64,000 bases of DNA from CBDATA01 sp965202845 (GTDB taxonomy: Bacteria; Acidobacteriota; Vicinamibacteria; Marinacidobacterales; Marinacidobacteraceae): NCBI GenBank assembly GCA_965202845.1, contig OZ241856.1, positions 1,798,001 through 1,862,000 on the forward strand, in the 5' to 3' direction. Shown here in pieces: positions 26,860 through 35,160 of the stretch (position 1 is its first letter; each line of letters begins with the position of its first letter). The position numbers and the translations under genes are program-made. The notes beneath the pieces were generated by a model. That model saw only the letters and a list, made by a program, of their open reading frames with translations. It had not been told where the DNA came from and did no database searches.

Positions 26860-27006
26860 ATGCCCTGGCTGGCGGCCGGCTACGCCGCGTTCTTCCTGCT
26901 GACCGGCGCCTACGTCGCCTGGCTGATCCGGATGAACCGGAAGCTGCGGCGGGAGGAGGAGCGCCTCGGCGGCGCCGACGACGTCCCGCCATCGAGCTCT
27001 TCGTGA
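26860..27006 (+). CDS. ccmD: CcmD-like small membrane protein
   Basis: 48 residues: one membrane helix (AAGYAAFFLLTGAYVAWLI) followed by a basic stretch (RMNRKLRREEERL), the CcmD pattern. CcmD binds CcmC and helps release holo-CcmE. The ATG is five bases after the ccmC stop. Its small size hides it from simple gene calling; position and topology carry the assignment. Confidence 0.8.
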   Translation: MPWLAAGYAAFFLLTGAYVAWLIRMNRKLRREEERLGGADDVPPSSSS

Positions 27007-28304
27007 ACCTGGACCGCTTCCGCACCTCCTTCGGGTCCCGGATGGCCCTGATCGGGGTCGCGGTCGGCCTCGCCAACGTATGGCGGTTCCCGTACATGGC
27101 GGGGCAGTACGGGGGCGGCGCCTTCGTGCTGGCGTATCTGGTGTTCGTCATCGCGCTCGGCGCCCCGGCGCTGATCGGCGAATGGAGCCTGGGGCGGCTC
27201 ACCCGGTCCGGACCGGCCGGCGCCTTCCGGAAGGTCCGGATGCCGGGCGGCAAGGCGGTGGGCGCGCTCCTGTTCCTGACCGTGTTCATGGCCACCTCCT
27301 ACTACACGGTGGTGGTGTCCCAGGTGTTCTTCTACGCCCTGCGCGGCGGCATAGTCCCCGATCCCGAGGCCTTCCACGCCGAGCACTTCTCCGGCATCAC
27401 CCTGCTGAACGTGGGCGCCACGGTGTTCGTGTTCCTGGCGATGGGCGTGGTCATCGCGCTCGGGGTCTCGAAGGGAATCGAACGCATCTCGCGGATCGCG
27501 ATGCCGCTGGTGGGGGTGATGCTCCTGATGGTGGTGCTCCGCTCGGTCACCCTTCCCGGCGCCGGCGAGGGGATTCGCTATCTGCTCCAGCCGGACTTCG
27601 ACCGGGTCACCAGCGGCACCTTCCTGGCCGCCCTGGGGCAGGCCTTCTTCAGCCTTTCGCTCGGCGGAACCTTCTTTCTGGTGTACGGGAGCTACCTGCC
27701 GGGGCGGGTCAGCCTCCGGGCGCTCGCCGGGACCACCATCGCGGGAGACACCCTAGCGGCGATCCTCGGCGGCCTCGCGGTGCTGCCGGCGGCGTTCGCA
27801 TTGGGCGCCCAGCCGGACAGCGGTCCGCCGCTCCTCTTCTTCACCCTTCCCGAAGTCTTCGGGCGGATGCCGCTCGGCGCATGGGCGGCGCCGCTCTTCT
27901 TCGCGGCGCTGTTCCTCGCCGCCTTCCTTTCGGCGGTGGCGGCGCTCGAAGTGGTGGTGAATGTGGGCATGGAGTGGACCGGCGCGACCCGGCGCGCGGT
28001 GGTCGCCGCCGCGATCCTCGTGCAGATTCCGCTGGCGCTGCCCTCGATGGCGAGTCCCGCATATCTCGAATGGAGCGACCTGATCTGGGGATCCACCCTC
28101 CAGCCGATCGGTTCGGCGCTGACCCTGCTCGCCCTGGGGTTCTGCGTCTCCCGCAAGCGGGCGCTCCGGGAGGCGAACCGCGGGGACCCGAAGGCGCGGC
28201 TCGGCGATCGGTGGCTGTTCTGGATTCGCTACGTGGCGCCGATCTCCATCTTCTTCGTCCTGCTGTGGGGCTGGGCCGACCGGATCCAGGCGCTCCTTCC
28301 GTGA
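27003..28304 (+). CDS. Sodium-dependent transporter, NSS/SLC6 family
   Basis: 433 residues, about 11 membrane segments. The family start MALIGVAVGLANVWRFPYM contains the Na+ and substrate-binding unwound part of helix 1, followed by GGGAFVLAYLV and, further in, FFSLSLGGTFFLVYGSYL (helix 6-7 region). A symporter of amino acids or related small amines driven by Na+; the exact substrate is unknown. The GTG start overlaps the ccmD stop (GTGA). Confidence 0.92.
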   Translation: MNLDRFRTSFGSRMALIGVAVGLANVWRFPYMAGQYGGGAFVLAYLVFVIALGAPALIGEWSLGRLTRSGPAGAFRKVRMPGGKAVGALLFLTVFMATSYYTVVVSQVFFYALRGGIVPDPEAFHAEHFSGITLLNVGATVFVFLAMGVVIALGVSKGIERISRIAMPLVGVMLLMVVLRSVTLPGAGEGIRYLLQPDFDRVTSGTFLAALGQAFFSLSLGGTFFLVYGSYLPGRVSLRALAGTTIAGDTLAAILGGLAVLPAAFALGAQPDSGPPLLFFTLPEVFGRMPLGAWAAPLFFAALFLAAFLSAVAALEVVVNVGMEWTGATRRAVVAAAILVQIPLALPSMASPAYLEWSDLIWGSTLQPIGSALTLLALGFCVSRKRALREANRGDPKARLGDRWLFWIRYVAPISIFFVLLWGWADRIQALLP

Positions 28305-29200
28305 GCGGCGCCATCCGCTTCCGCGCCCGGCACGGGCGGCTCCACTTCTTCGCCCGGGAATGCCTGAAACGGGTTCTGATGCCGCCCGAATACGCCTCCC
28401 GGGTGGCGGACGCGATGATCGGGGCGAACCTGATGGGGCTGGATCGCGACGGCGTCGCCTGGCTCCCGGAGCTGGTGGACGCCGTGGCGACCCGGCATAT
28501 CCGGGCCGCGCCCCGCATCGAAGAGGTCGCCGCCTCGGGGAGCACCGTCGTGCTGGACGGGGACAACGGCCCCGGCCCGGTCGCGGCGCATCGCGGCATG
28601 CTGGAGGCGATCGCCGGGGCGAACCGCGAGGGGGTGGGCGCCGCCGCGGTGCGGGGCGGAAATCGCTTCGGCGCCCCGGCCTGCTTCGCCCGGATCGCGC
28701 TCGCCCACCAGATGGCGGGAGTGGCGGTCGGAAGCGGCGCATCGGGAGGAGAGGCCGTCGCGGCCGTCCGGCTGGGAATCGCGGTCCCCACCGAGGAAAT
28801 GCATGCTCCGGTGATCCTGGACCGGGACCTGTCGGGGGAGGACGGCGATCCGGGGCTGGCGCTCGCCCTGGAGGCGCTGGCGGGGCTCGCCGGGGCCGCG
28901 CTTCCGGAGGAGCTCGCAAGCCCCCGTCCCGAACCGGTGCACCGGGGAGAGGCGGGGTTCTTCCTCGCCTTCCGCGTCCGCGCGTTCGCTCCCTGGGCCG
29001 ACTTCCGCAACCGGATGGCGGCGCGCCTTCTGACGCTGCGGCGCGCCGGAACCAGCTACCCCGGGCAGGACGAGTGGGCGGTGGAGGAAGAGCGACGGAC
29101 CCACGGCGTCCCCGTCCCGGAGGAGGTCGCCGCCCCGCTCGAACGGCTCGGAAGCCGGCTGGAGCTTCACGACGTCTGGGACGAGATCGCAGGCCGATAG
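28301..29200 (+). CDS. Degenerate malate/lactate dehydrogenase (Ldh2) family protein
   Basis: 299 residues, shorter than the usual 330-350. The Ldh2-type N-terminus (YASRVADAMIGANLMGLDRDGVAWLPELV), VVLDGDNGPGPVAA and GVGAAAVRGGNRFGAPACF are recognisable, but the conserved His of the SHG motif is Asp (LDRDGV), the His of NHFG is Arg (NRFG), and the middle NAD/substrate region is cut down. It is probably not a working dehydrogenase. GTG overlaps the transporter stop, so the two are coupled; it could act as a non-catalytic or altered partner. Confidence 0.7.
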   Translation: MSGAIRFRARHGRLHFFARECLKRVLMPPEYASRVADAMIGANLMGLDRDGVAWLPELVDAVATRHIRAAPRIEEVAASGSTVVLDGDNGPGPVAAHRGMLEAIAGANREGVGAAAVRGGNRFGAPACFARIALAHQMAGVAVGSGASGGEAVAAVRLGIAVPTEEMHAPVILDRDLSGEDGDPGLALALEALAGLAGAALPEELASPRPEPVHRGEAGFFLAFRVRAFAPWADFRNRMAARLLTLRRAGTSYPGQDEWAVEEERRTHGVPVPEEVAAPLERLGSRLELHDVWDEIAGR

Positions 29201-29324
29201 CCCGCGTTCCCCAAAACGGAGTTCGGGAAGTCGTCTACCGGCTCCAGCGCGATTCGGATTCCTACCGCCCGCCGGGATCCTCCGTCGCGCTTGGAAACGC
29301 GGTACGCTTCGGGAGGCGCGGGGC

Positions 29325-29364
29325 GGATCGATCCTGCGCTCCCCCAGGATCGTCCCCAGGATCG
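29325..29364. promoter_or_regulatory. Candidate operator repeats of PIN module
   Basis: The perfect palindrome GGATCGATCC (29325-29334) is followed by two direct copies of CCCCAGGATCG (29342-29352 and 29354-29364), the second ending seven bases before the PIN-gene ATG. GGATCG is shared by all of them. Such arrays often bind the antitoxin-toxin complex; here this is inference from position and repetition. The rest of 29201-29371 shows nothing further. Confidence 0.5.
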
Positions 29365-29371
29365 CAAGACC

Positions 29372-29866
29372 ATGCGCCCCACTGCGTACATCGAGACCTC
29401 GGTCGTGAGCTACCTGGCTGCGCGGCCGTCCCGGGACGTGGTGGTCGCCGGGTATCAAGCGATCACCCGGGAGTGGTGGCGGAGCGCCTCCGACCGGTTC
29501 AACCTCGTTGTTTCAGCGCTTGTCGTCAAGGAAGCCGGCGCCGGGGATCCCGACGCCGCGCGCATCCGACTGGACGCACTCAAAACTGTCGCTCTCCTTG
29601 ACGCGACATCCCATGTGGAAGCTCTCGCGGCTGCTTTGATCGAGGCCGGCGCGGTTCCGATACAGGCCGCGGACGACGCGACGCATATCGCCATCGCCGC
29701 CGCCAGCCGCGTCGATTTTCTGGTGACGTGGAATTTCCGGCATATCGCCAATGCCACGACGCGCGCCCGGATCGAGAGAGTCTGTCGGGACGCGGGCGCG
29801 CAGGCGCCGGTGATCTGCACACCCAACGCACTGATGGAGACGCACGATGAAAAAACCCTTGGCTGA
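29372..29866 (+). CDS. PIN-domain ribonuclease toxin candidate
   Basis: 164 residues. PIN fold with the N-terminal Asp/Glu replaced by the TAYIETSVVSYLAARPS variant seen in this subfamily, Glu in LVVKEAGAG, and DDATHIAIAAASRVDFLVTWNFRHIANA carrying the later acidic residues. ATG at 29372 is preferred over an in-frame start 27 codons upstream, which would read through the operator repeats. It overlaps the next gene by 20 bases, as in toxin-antitoxin pairs. Confidence 0.85.
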   Translation: MRPTAYIETSVVSYLAARPSRDVVVAGYQAITREWWRSASDRFNLVVSALVVKEAGAGDPDAARIRLDALKTVALLDATSHVEALAAALIEAGAVPIQAADDATHIAIAAASRVDFLVTWNFRHIANATTRARIERVCRDAGAQAPVICTPNALMETHDEKTLG

Positions 29867-30113
29867 TCCGATTATCTCCGAATTGTGGGCCGTGCGCGAC
29901 GCGCATGCGGCCCGCTTCAACTACGACGTGGCCGCCATCCTCAAGGATGTCCGGGCCACGCAGAAAAAGCTCGGCCCGGAGTACGTCCGGCACCCCGCCC
30001 GCCCGACCGTTTCCTCGAGCGAGGTGCTGGAAGCCATCCACTGGCATCACCAAAGGCGCCTGATCGGCACGTCGGAACCGGAAGGGGAATCCCCTCCCCG
30101 CAAAGCCGGCTGA
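29847..30113 (+). CDS. Small partner of PIN toxin, candidate antitoxin
   Basis: 88 residues: KKPLADPIISELWAVRDAHA, then ARFNYDVAAILKDVRATQKK, with a Ser/Arg/Pro-rich tail. Short proteins of this pattern commonly sit beside PIN genes and are presumed antitoxins. The order is reversed (toxin first). No DNA-binding domain is evident. The gene ends in a terminator hairpin, so the two-gene module is a closed unit. Confidence 0.75.
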   Translation: MKKPLADPIISELWAVRDAHAARFNYDVAAILKDVRATQKKLGPEYVRHPARPTVSSSEVLEAIHWHHQRRLIGTSEPEGESPPRKAG

Positions 30114-30125
30114 CCGGCGGTTTTT
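30105..30125 (+). terminator. Intrinsic terminator of PIN module
   Basis: GCCGG-CTGA-CCGGC (30105-30118) followed by GG and TTTTT (30121-30125). The stop codon of the small partner gene lies in the loop. Downstream, 30126-30243 holds nothing I can identify before the convergent gene. Confidence 0.7.
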
Positions 30126-30243
30126 CCGGGAATCGCACCGTCACCGGAAGCCCTCCCGATCGCGCAGGATCGTCGGCCATGTGCTTCCCGTCGGCGCGCC
30201 TCGCCTCCCCGCCCGAAGCGTCAAACGTCCCGTAGCGCTCCGG

Positions 30244-31347
30244 TCAGTACACCCCGACGGTCGTCCCCCCCGGAAGCTTGGCGAAGGGGCGGACGCCGCT
30301 CACCCCGTCCCAGGCGAACGCGCCCCACGGCGGCTCCCGCTCGCCCTCGTCGCGCTCGAGGAAGCCGGGGACGAAGAACTCCTTCGTCAGGGTGGTGAGG
30401 CGGACCCGCCCGCTCGCTCCGTAGTCCACCACCTCTCCGCTCTCCGGGTTCACCACCTCCAGGACGGCGCGCGGCAGCGGCGGGTAGTAGGCGATTGTGT
30501 AGCCGTCGCCCGGATGCGGCGGACGCGCCGGGGCGAGTCCCATCAGCGTGTTGCCGTAGGTCGGCTGGAGAAACACCCCGTCCAGCAACTCCTCCACTGC
30601 GAACCGCGTCCACTGCGGGGTGAACTCGGTGCCTCCCGAAAAGACCCCCCGAATCCCGGTTTCGGCCAGCGTCCGCCCCTGGTCCTCGAGGCGCAGGCAG
30701 AGCGCCTCCAGCAGCTTGGGGGTGGTGAACAGGCAGCGGACGTCATGTCCGGCCGACAGGACGGTCAGCGCCTGGTCGATCACATGCCGCTGGTACTCCA
30801 GCAAATGCTCGGTCCAGCCCTTCTGAATGAGCTTGATCACCCAGCGCGGATCCAGGTCCACCGAAAAGCAGATGCCGCCCCGATATTGCGCCAGATGCTC
30901 CACCGAAAGCCGCAGGCGGCGCGGCCCGGAGGGGCCGAGCATCAGCCAATTCGATCCCCGGGGAAAGTGCTCGTCGGAGAGGAAGTCGCTGAAGAGTTCG
31001 TAATCCTCGCGGAAGTCCCGCGCCGAAGTCCGGCTCTTGGGAATGCCGGTGGTGCCCCCGGTCTCGAACACGAACAGCGGATCGTTCTGGTACGGCCGCG
31101 GAACGAAGCGGCGCACCGGCCCGCCCCGGAGCCACTCGTCCTCGAATGGCGGAAACCGCTTCAGGTCGTCGAAGCCGCGGATCCCGCTCAGCGGATCGAA
31201 ATCCAGCCGTTCGCGGAAATCGAGCCAGAACCGGGACCCGGTGTCCGGGCCGAAGTGCCAGGCGACGACTTCGCGGACCTGGGCGTCGAGCGCGTCGCGG
31301 GCCGCCGCCACCGCCTGGGAGTCGGGGCGCTTCTGCTGCTGGTCCAT
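30244..31347 (-). CDS. AMP-forming acyl-activating enzyme, phenylacetate-CoA ligase-like
   Basis: 367 residues from ATG at 31347, seven bases after the upstream stop; an earlier in-frame start would overlap the glycosyltransferase gene. The ATP motif FETGGTTGIPKSR is plain, and SGGTEFTPQW and QPTYGNTLMGLA match the adenylation core. It is shorter than PaaK (about 430) and lacks the usual C-terminal lid lysine region, resembling LuxE/acyl-protein synthetase-like or PaaK-like proteins. The substrate is unknown; the neighbouring GT4 gene suggests envelope or natural-product chemistry. Confidence 0.75.
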   Translation of the reverse strand: MDQQQKRPDSQAVAAARDALDAQVREVVAWHFGPDTGSRFWLDFRERLDFDPLSGIRGFDDLKRFPPFEDEWLRGGPVRRFVPRPYQNDPLFVFETGGTTGIPKSRTSARDFREDYELFSDFLSDEHFPRGSNWLMLGPSGPRRLRLSVEHLAQYRGGICFSVDLDPRWVIKLIQKGWTEHLLEYQRHVIDQALTVLSAGHDVRCLFTTPKLLEALCLRLEDQGRTLAETGIRGVFSGGTEFTPQWTRFAVEELLDGVFLQPTYGNTLMGLAPARPPHPGDGYTIAYYPPLPRAVLEVVNPESGEVVDYGASGRVRLTTLTKEFFVPGFLERDEGEREPPWGAFAWDGVSGVRPFAKLPGGTTVGVY

Positions 31348-31354
31348 GTCAGGG

Positions 31355-32653
31355 TCAGGCGGCGGGACGGAGCATGTCCTGGTAGACCGCCTCGGCGTCA
31401 TCCGCCATCGCCTCCAGCGAATGATGCTCCCGGGCTCCGGCGAAGGCGCGCGCTCCGAGCTCGAGGCGGCGTTCCGCCGAAGTGAGGAGCGGCGCCAGCG
31501 CGGCGGCGACGTCCTCCGGTTCGGCGGACTTCGCCAGCGTCCCGCCGCCGGTTCGTTCGACGAGCGCCGGGTAGGCGCCGGTCGCCGGAACCACCACCGG
31601 TGTTCCGGCGGTCATCGCCTCCACCGCCGGAAGCCCCTTGGCCTCCGGGAACGTCGCCGGAATCCCGACGACGTCCATCCCGGCGAGGAAGGCGATCTTC
31701 CCCTCCCGGTCGGGCGAGCCGTGGTAGCGGAAGCGCGCCCCCGGCGCCTCCCGCCGGAATGCGGCCTCGACCCCGGCCAGCCAGCTGCGATGCCTTCCGG
31801 CCATCCAGCCCGCCGCATGCAGCTCCAGCTCCGGCATCCCCGGCTTCTCCGCGAGGATCGCCACCGCCCGGGCCAGACGGTCCAGCCCCTTCTCCGGCGC
31901 GATCCGGGAAAAGAACCCGACCCGCACCGCCTTCCCGTCCTCCCGCGAAGACGGCGCGTTTTCCGGAAACCCCCGGCTGTCCACTCCGAGCCGCACCACC
32001 GAAACCCGGTCGGCGGGCGCGCCCAGACGGTCCGCCATCTCGAAGGCGTGGTGTTCGGTCACCCCGATGAACCGGTCCACCGCGGGCGCCAGCTCCCGCA
32101 TGAGCCGGAGCGCCGCCTCCCGATGCTCGTCGGGCAGCCTGGCCAGAAACAGGTCCTCGCCGGAAAAGGTGACCGCGACCGGACAGCCGAGCGCCTCCCG
32201 AAGCGGCGGAACCAGCCCCAGCAGCAGCGAGTTGGGAAGCGCCACCAGATCGGCCCGGACGCCGGCGAGCGACCGGCGGAACTGCTCCACCGCCCGGCCA
32301 GCCGCGCCCGACGCCCCCCGCAGGGTGGTGACTGTAAGCGGGCCGAGCCGCTCGGGATCGGTAGAGGCGCCGAACCGCCCGGCGATCCCGATCGCCGCCG
32401 ACGAATCCAGCAGCCAGTCCAGCAGCGGCAGCTTCCGGAAGAGCGGAGCGGCGTGTTGCGCCCAGACCGAGACTCCGCCGAAGCGCACCGGCCCCTCCGA
32501 GACGTTGGACTCGTCGGTGCGGGTGTTCGCATAGAGAGGCATCAGGCGCACCTCGTGCCCGCGGGCGGCGAGCGCCCGGGCGAGCGCGTTGTCGCGGATG
32601 CAGCTCCCGCAGAGCATGCGGCCGGCGCCCGCAGTGAAACTCAGGATGCGCAT
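31355..32653 (-). CDS. Family 4 glycosyltransferase
   Basis: 432 residues, GT-B fold. N-terminal MRILSFTAGAGRMLCGSC and a glycine-rich acceptor domain are followed by the nucleotide-sugar domain with FFSRIAPEKGLDRLARA (near 250) and the EAKGLPAVEAMTAGTPVVVP motif with the conserved Glu. It transfers a sugar from an activated donor; donor and acceptor cannot be told. Co-directional with the acyl-activating gene. Confidence 0.9.
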   Translation of the reverse strand: MRILSFTAGAGRMLCGSCIRDNALARALAARGHEVRLMPLYANTRTDESNVSEGPVRFGGVSVWAQHAAPLFRKLPLLDWLLDSSAAIGIAGRFGASTDPERLGPLTVTTLRGASGAAGRAVEQFRRSLAGVRADLVALPNSLLLGLVPPLREALGCPVAVTFSGEDLFLARLPDEHREAALRLMRELAPAVDRFIGVTEHHAFEMADRLGAPADRVSVVRLGVDSRGFPENAPSSREDGKAVRVGFFSRIAPEKGLDRLARAVAILAEKPGMPELELHAAGWMAGRHRSWLAGVEAAFRREAPGARFRYHGSPDREGKIAFLAGMDVVGIPATFPEAKGLPAVEAMTAGTPVVVPATGAYPALVERTGGGTLAKSAEPEDVAAALAPLLTSAERRLELGARAFAGAREHHSLEAMADDAEAVYQDMLRPAA

Positions 32654-32675
32654 ATCGGGGAATTGCGGCGGCGAA

Positions 32676-32987
32676 TCAGAACGCCGGCCATCCGGTGATC
32701 GGGTCGCGCCACAGGCTGTAGTTCCAGCCGCCCGCGAAGATGCGGGGCGGCCAATTCTCCCTTCCCCGCTGCTCGGCCGGATACAGGTGGTACCGGGTTC
32801 CCGCGATGCCCCGGATCCGGCGCCAGCGGTCGTGGAAACGCCGGGACGGCGCCAGCAGATCCAGCGGATCCTCGACCTGGTAGCCCAGATCGAAGGCTGC
32901 GACGGGCGGTTGTCGTTCTTCGGGGTCTCCCTCCGGTTGCGCGGCGCCGGCGACCTGCAGAACCAGCGCCAGTGTCAGGAAGGTCAT
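32676..32987 (-). CDS. Small secreted protein of unknown function
   Basis: 103 residues: a signal peptide (LTLALVLQVAGAAQ), an acidic Pro-rich linker, and a Trp/Tyr/Arg-rich end (GGWNYSLWRDPITGWPAF). No family recognised. ATG is nine bases after the asparaginase stop, so it is probably in that operon. Confidence 0.6.
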   Translation of the reverse strand: MTFLTLALVLQVAGAAQPEGDPEERQPPVAAFDLGYQVEDPLDLLAPSRRFHDRWRRIRGIAGTRYHLYPAEQRGRENWPPRIFAGGWNYSLWRDPITGWPAF

Positions 32988-32996
32988 CGCGCGGGT

Positions 32997-34109
32997 TCAG
33001 TCCGAAGGACTCCCGTCCAGATACGGCTCCATCGGCTCGCTGCGCGGGCCGTTTTCGTCGCACACCGCATAGCTTGACCGGGCGCTCGTATACATGGAGA
33101 CCCCGGCGTGCGCACCGGCCTTGTTCACCACGTAGAACGACAGGCCGAACGCCGGCAGCCCCCGGCTGTTGAGGAGCCGCTCCTCGACCGTGTTCTCCCG
33201 GACCCGGGCGAGCGCGGTCATCGCCGCATCCTTGGGATGGGCGCCCCGCCGCATCTCCTCGACGATCAGGAACGAGCAGAGGCCGTACAGGTTGGCTTCC
33301 CCGCGTCCGGTGGAGCCGGCGGCGCCCACTGCGTTGTCCACATAGAGGCCGGCGCCCAGGATCGGCGAATCGCCGACCCGCCCCGGGATCTTCCAGGCGA
33401 GCCCGCTGGTGGTGGTGACCCCGGCGAGGTCGCCGTTCGCGTGCAGCCCGTTGCAGTTGATGGTCCCGTAGTAGTGCTCCTCGTCGATGAGGCCGTCCCG
33501 GACCATCGAGAGTCCGGCGGCATGCCCGGCGGCGGCGCGCGTCTTCGGATCGAGGTAATGCCCCGGATCGATCCGCCGCTTCCATTCGAGCCAGCGACTG
33601 CGCGAGTTCTCGGTGTTCAGGTCGTCCTCGACGGCGAACCCCATGTTCCGGGCGAAGTCCTGCGCCCCCTTGCCCACCAGCAGGTGGTGGTCGGTGTTCT
33701 GCATCACCGCATGGGCGACCAGCGAGGGAGTCCGCACCCCCTCGAGGCCGGCCACGCCGCCGGCGCGCCGCGCCGGGCCATGCATGCAGCAGGAATCGAG
33801 CTGCACGATCCCGTGAGCGTTGGGGAGACCGCCGAACCCGACGCTCGCATCCTCGGGGTCCTCTTCCACAATGTTCACGCCGGCGACCAGACTTTCGAGA
33901 ATGTCCTCGCCCCCGGTCATCATCCGGAAGGCGCGCTCGACGACGACCTCGTCGCCGCCGTTCGTGTACCGGTTACCGTTGCCGGAGGCGATCACCACCG
34001 GCCGGGAGCCGCGCGACTGGACGGCGGGAGCGGCGCGCGAAACACCGATCGCGGCGGCCGCGGCGGCGCCGGTGCGGACGAACTGGCGGCGACTGAGGGT
34101 GGAAGGCAT
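32997..34109 (-). CDS. Tat-exported N4-(beta-GlcNAc)-asparaginase family protein
   Basis: 370 residues. A twin-arginine leader (LSRRQFVRTGAAAAAAIGV) precedes an Ntn-hydrolase of the isoaspartyl/glycosyl-asparaginase family. The autocleavage site is in NGDLAGVTTTSG, whose Thr becomes the nucleophile, followed by KIPGRVGDSPILGAGLY that binds substrate. It should release aspartate from glycosylated Asn or isoaspartyl peptides in the periplasm. ATG at 34109 was chosen for the Tat motif. Confidence 0.9.
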   Translation of the reverse strand: MPSTLSRRQFVRTGAAAAAAIGVSRAAPAVQSRGSRPVVIASGNGNRYTNGGDEVVVERAFRMMTGGEDILESLVAGVNIVEEDPEDASVGFGGLPNAHGIVQLDSCCMHGPARRAGGVAGLEGVRTPSLVAHAVMQNTDHHLLVGKGAQDFARNMGFAVEDDLNTENSRSRWLEWKRRIDPGHYLDPKTRAAAGHAAGLSMVRDGLIDEEHYYGTINCNGLHANGDLAGVTTTSGLAWKIPGRVGDSPILGAGLYVDNAVGAAGSTGRGEANLYGLCSFLIVEEMRRGAHPKDAAMTALARVRENTVEERLLNSRGLPAFGLSFYVVNKAGAHAGVSMYTSARSSYAVCDENGPRSEPMEPYLDGSPSD

Positions 34110-34212
34110 GGCGTGTTCTCCTCGGACTGCAATCCGAACTGGAAAATCCGAACTGGGAATGCGCAGTGTACGGCAGTCGCCGGGCGTCCCTCTCCCGGTA
34201 GCATCCGCACCC

Positions 34213-35160
34213 GTGCGCTCCGCCCCTTCGCCCGCCGGGATCGAAGCCGCCTGGGCGAGCACGCCCGCCCCGTTCCGGGACACCCCCCAGTACGGTTCGG
34301 ACGCGCTCGACGAGGCGCTCGGCGCCCAAGTGACGGTCAAGGTGGAGTGCGTCAACCCGATTCGCAGCTTCAAGGCCCGGGGCGCCTGCTGGTTCGCCGC
34401 CCGCCGCGGCGCCGACCGTCACTGGGTCACCGGCTCGGCGGGCAACTTCGGCCAGGGGCTCGCCTGGGCCGCCAGACGTCACCGCATCCCGCTGACGGTC
34501 TTTTCCGCGCTTTGCGCCAACCCGGACAAGGTCGCCGCCATGCGACGGCTGGGCGCCGAGGTCCAGCTCGCCGGAGCGGACTTTGACGCGGCGAAGGCGG
34601 CGGCGCGGGACTTCGCCCGGGAACAGGACGCGCTCTTCGTCGAGGACGGGCGCGAGCCGGAGATCGCCGAGGGCGCGGGCGGCATCGCCGTCGAATTGAC
34701 CCGCGGCTTCCACGGCGACGGCGTCCTCGTTCCGGTAGGCAACGGCGCCCTCATCGGCGGCATGGGAACCTGGCTCCGGGCGCGGGCGCCGGCCGTCCGA
34801 GTGTTCGGCGTGGTCGCCGCTGGCGCTCCGGTGATGCGGCGGGCCTTCCTCACCGGCGACTCCTCCCCGTCCGTCGAACCGCCCCGCACCGCGGCCGACG
34901 GGATCGCGGTGCGGGTTCCGGTTCCCGAGGCGGTGGCCGTGATGCGCCAGGTGGTGGACGAGGTGCTGGAAGTCAGCGAAGACGCGCTCGCCGAGGCGGG
35001 CGCCCTCCTGCGCCGGACCCTGGGGCTGGTGGTGGAGCCGGCCGGGGCCGCCGGGGTCGCCGCGCTCCTGGAGCGCCGCGAGCAGTTCGCCGGCATGGCG
35101 CTCGCCACCCCGCTCTGCGGCGGCAACATCGCGCCGGGGGACAAGCCGTGGAAGGCGTGA
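34213..35160 (+). CDS. PLP-dependent threonine dehydratase-like enzyme
   Basis: 315 residues, fold-type II. The PLP lysine is in NPIRSFKARGA; the phosphate/substrate loop is TGSAGNFGQG; the glycine-rich loop is PVGNGALIGGMG, and CGGNIAP is near the C-terminus. Family members deaminate Thr or Ser or act as racemases. GTG at 34213. It overlaps the gamma-glutamyltransferase gene. The 103 bases to the divergent asparaginase gene must hold both promoters, but no clear boxes are visible. Confidence 0.87.
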   Translation: MRSAPSPAGIEAAWASTPAPFRDTPQYGSDALDEALGAQVTVKVECVNPIRSFKARGACWFAARRGADRHWVTGSAGNFGQGLAWAARRHRIPLTVFSALCANPDKVAAMRRLGAEVQLAGADFDAAKAAARDFAREQDALFVEDGREPEIAEGAGGIAVELTRGFHGDGVLVPVGNGALIGGMGTWLRARAPAVRVFGVVAAGAPVMRRAFLTGDSSPSVEPPRTAADGIAVRVPVPEAVAVMRQVVDEVLEVSEDALAEAGALLRRTLGLVVEPAGAAGVAALLERREQFAGMALATPLCGGNIAPGDKPWKA

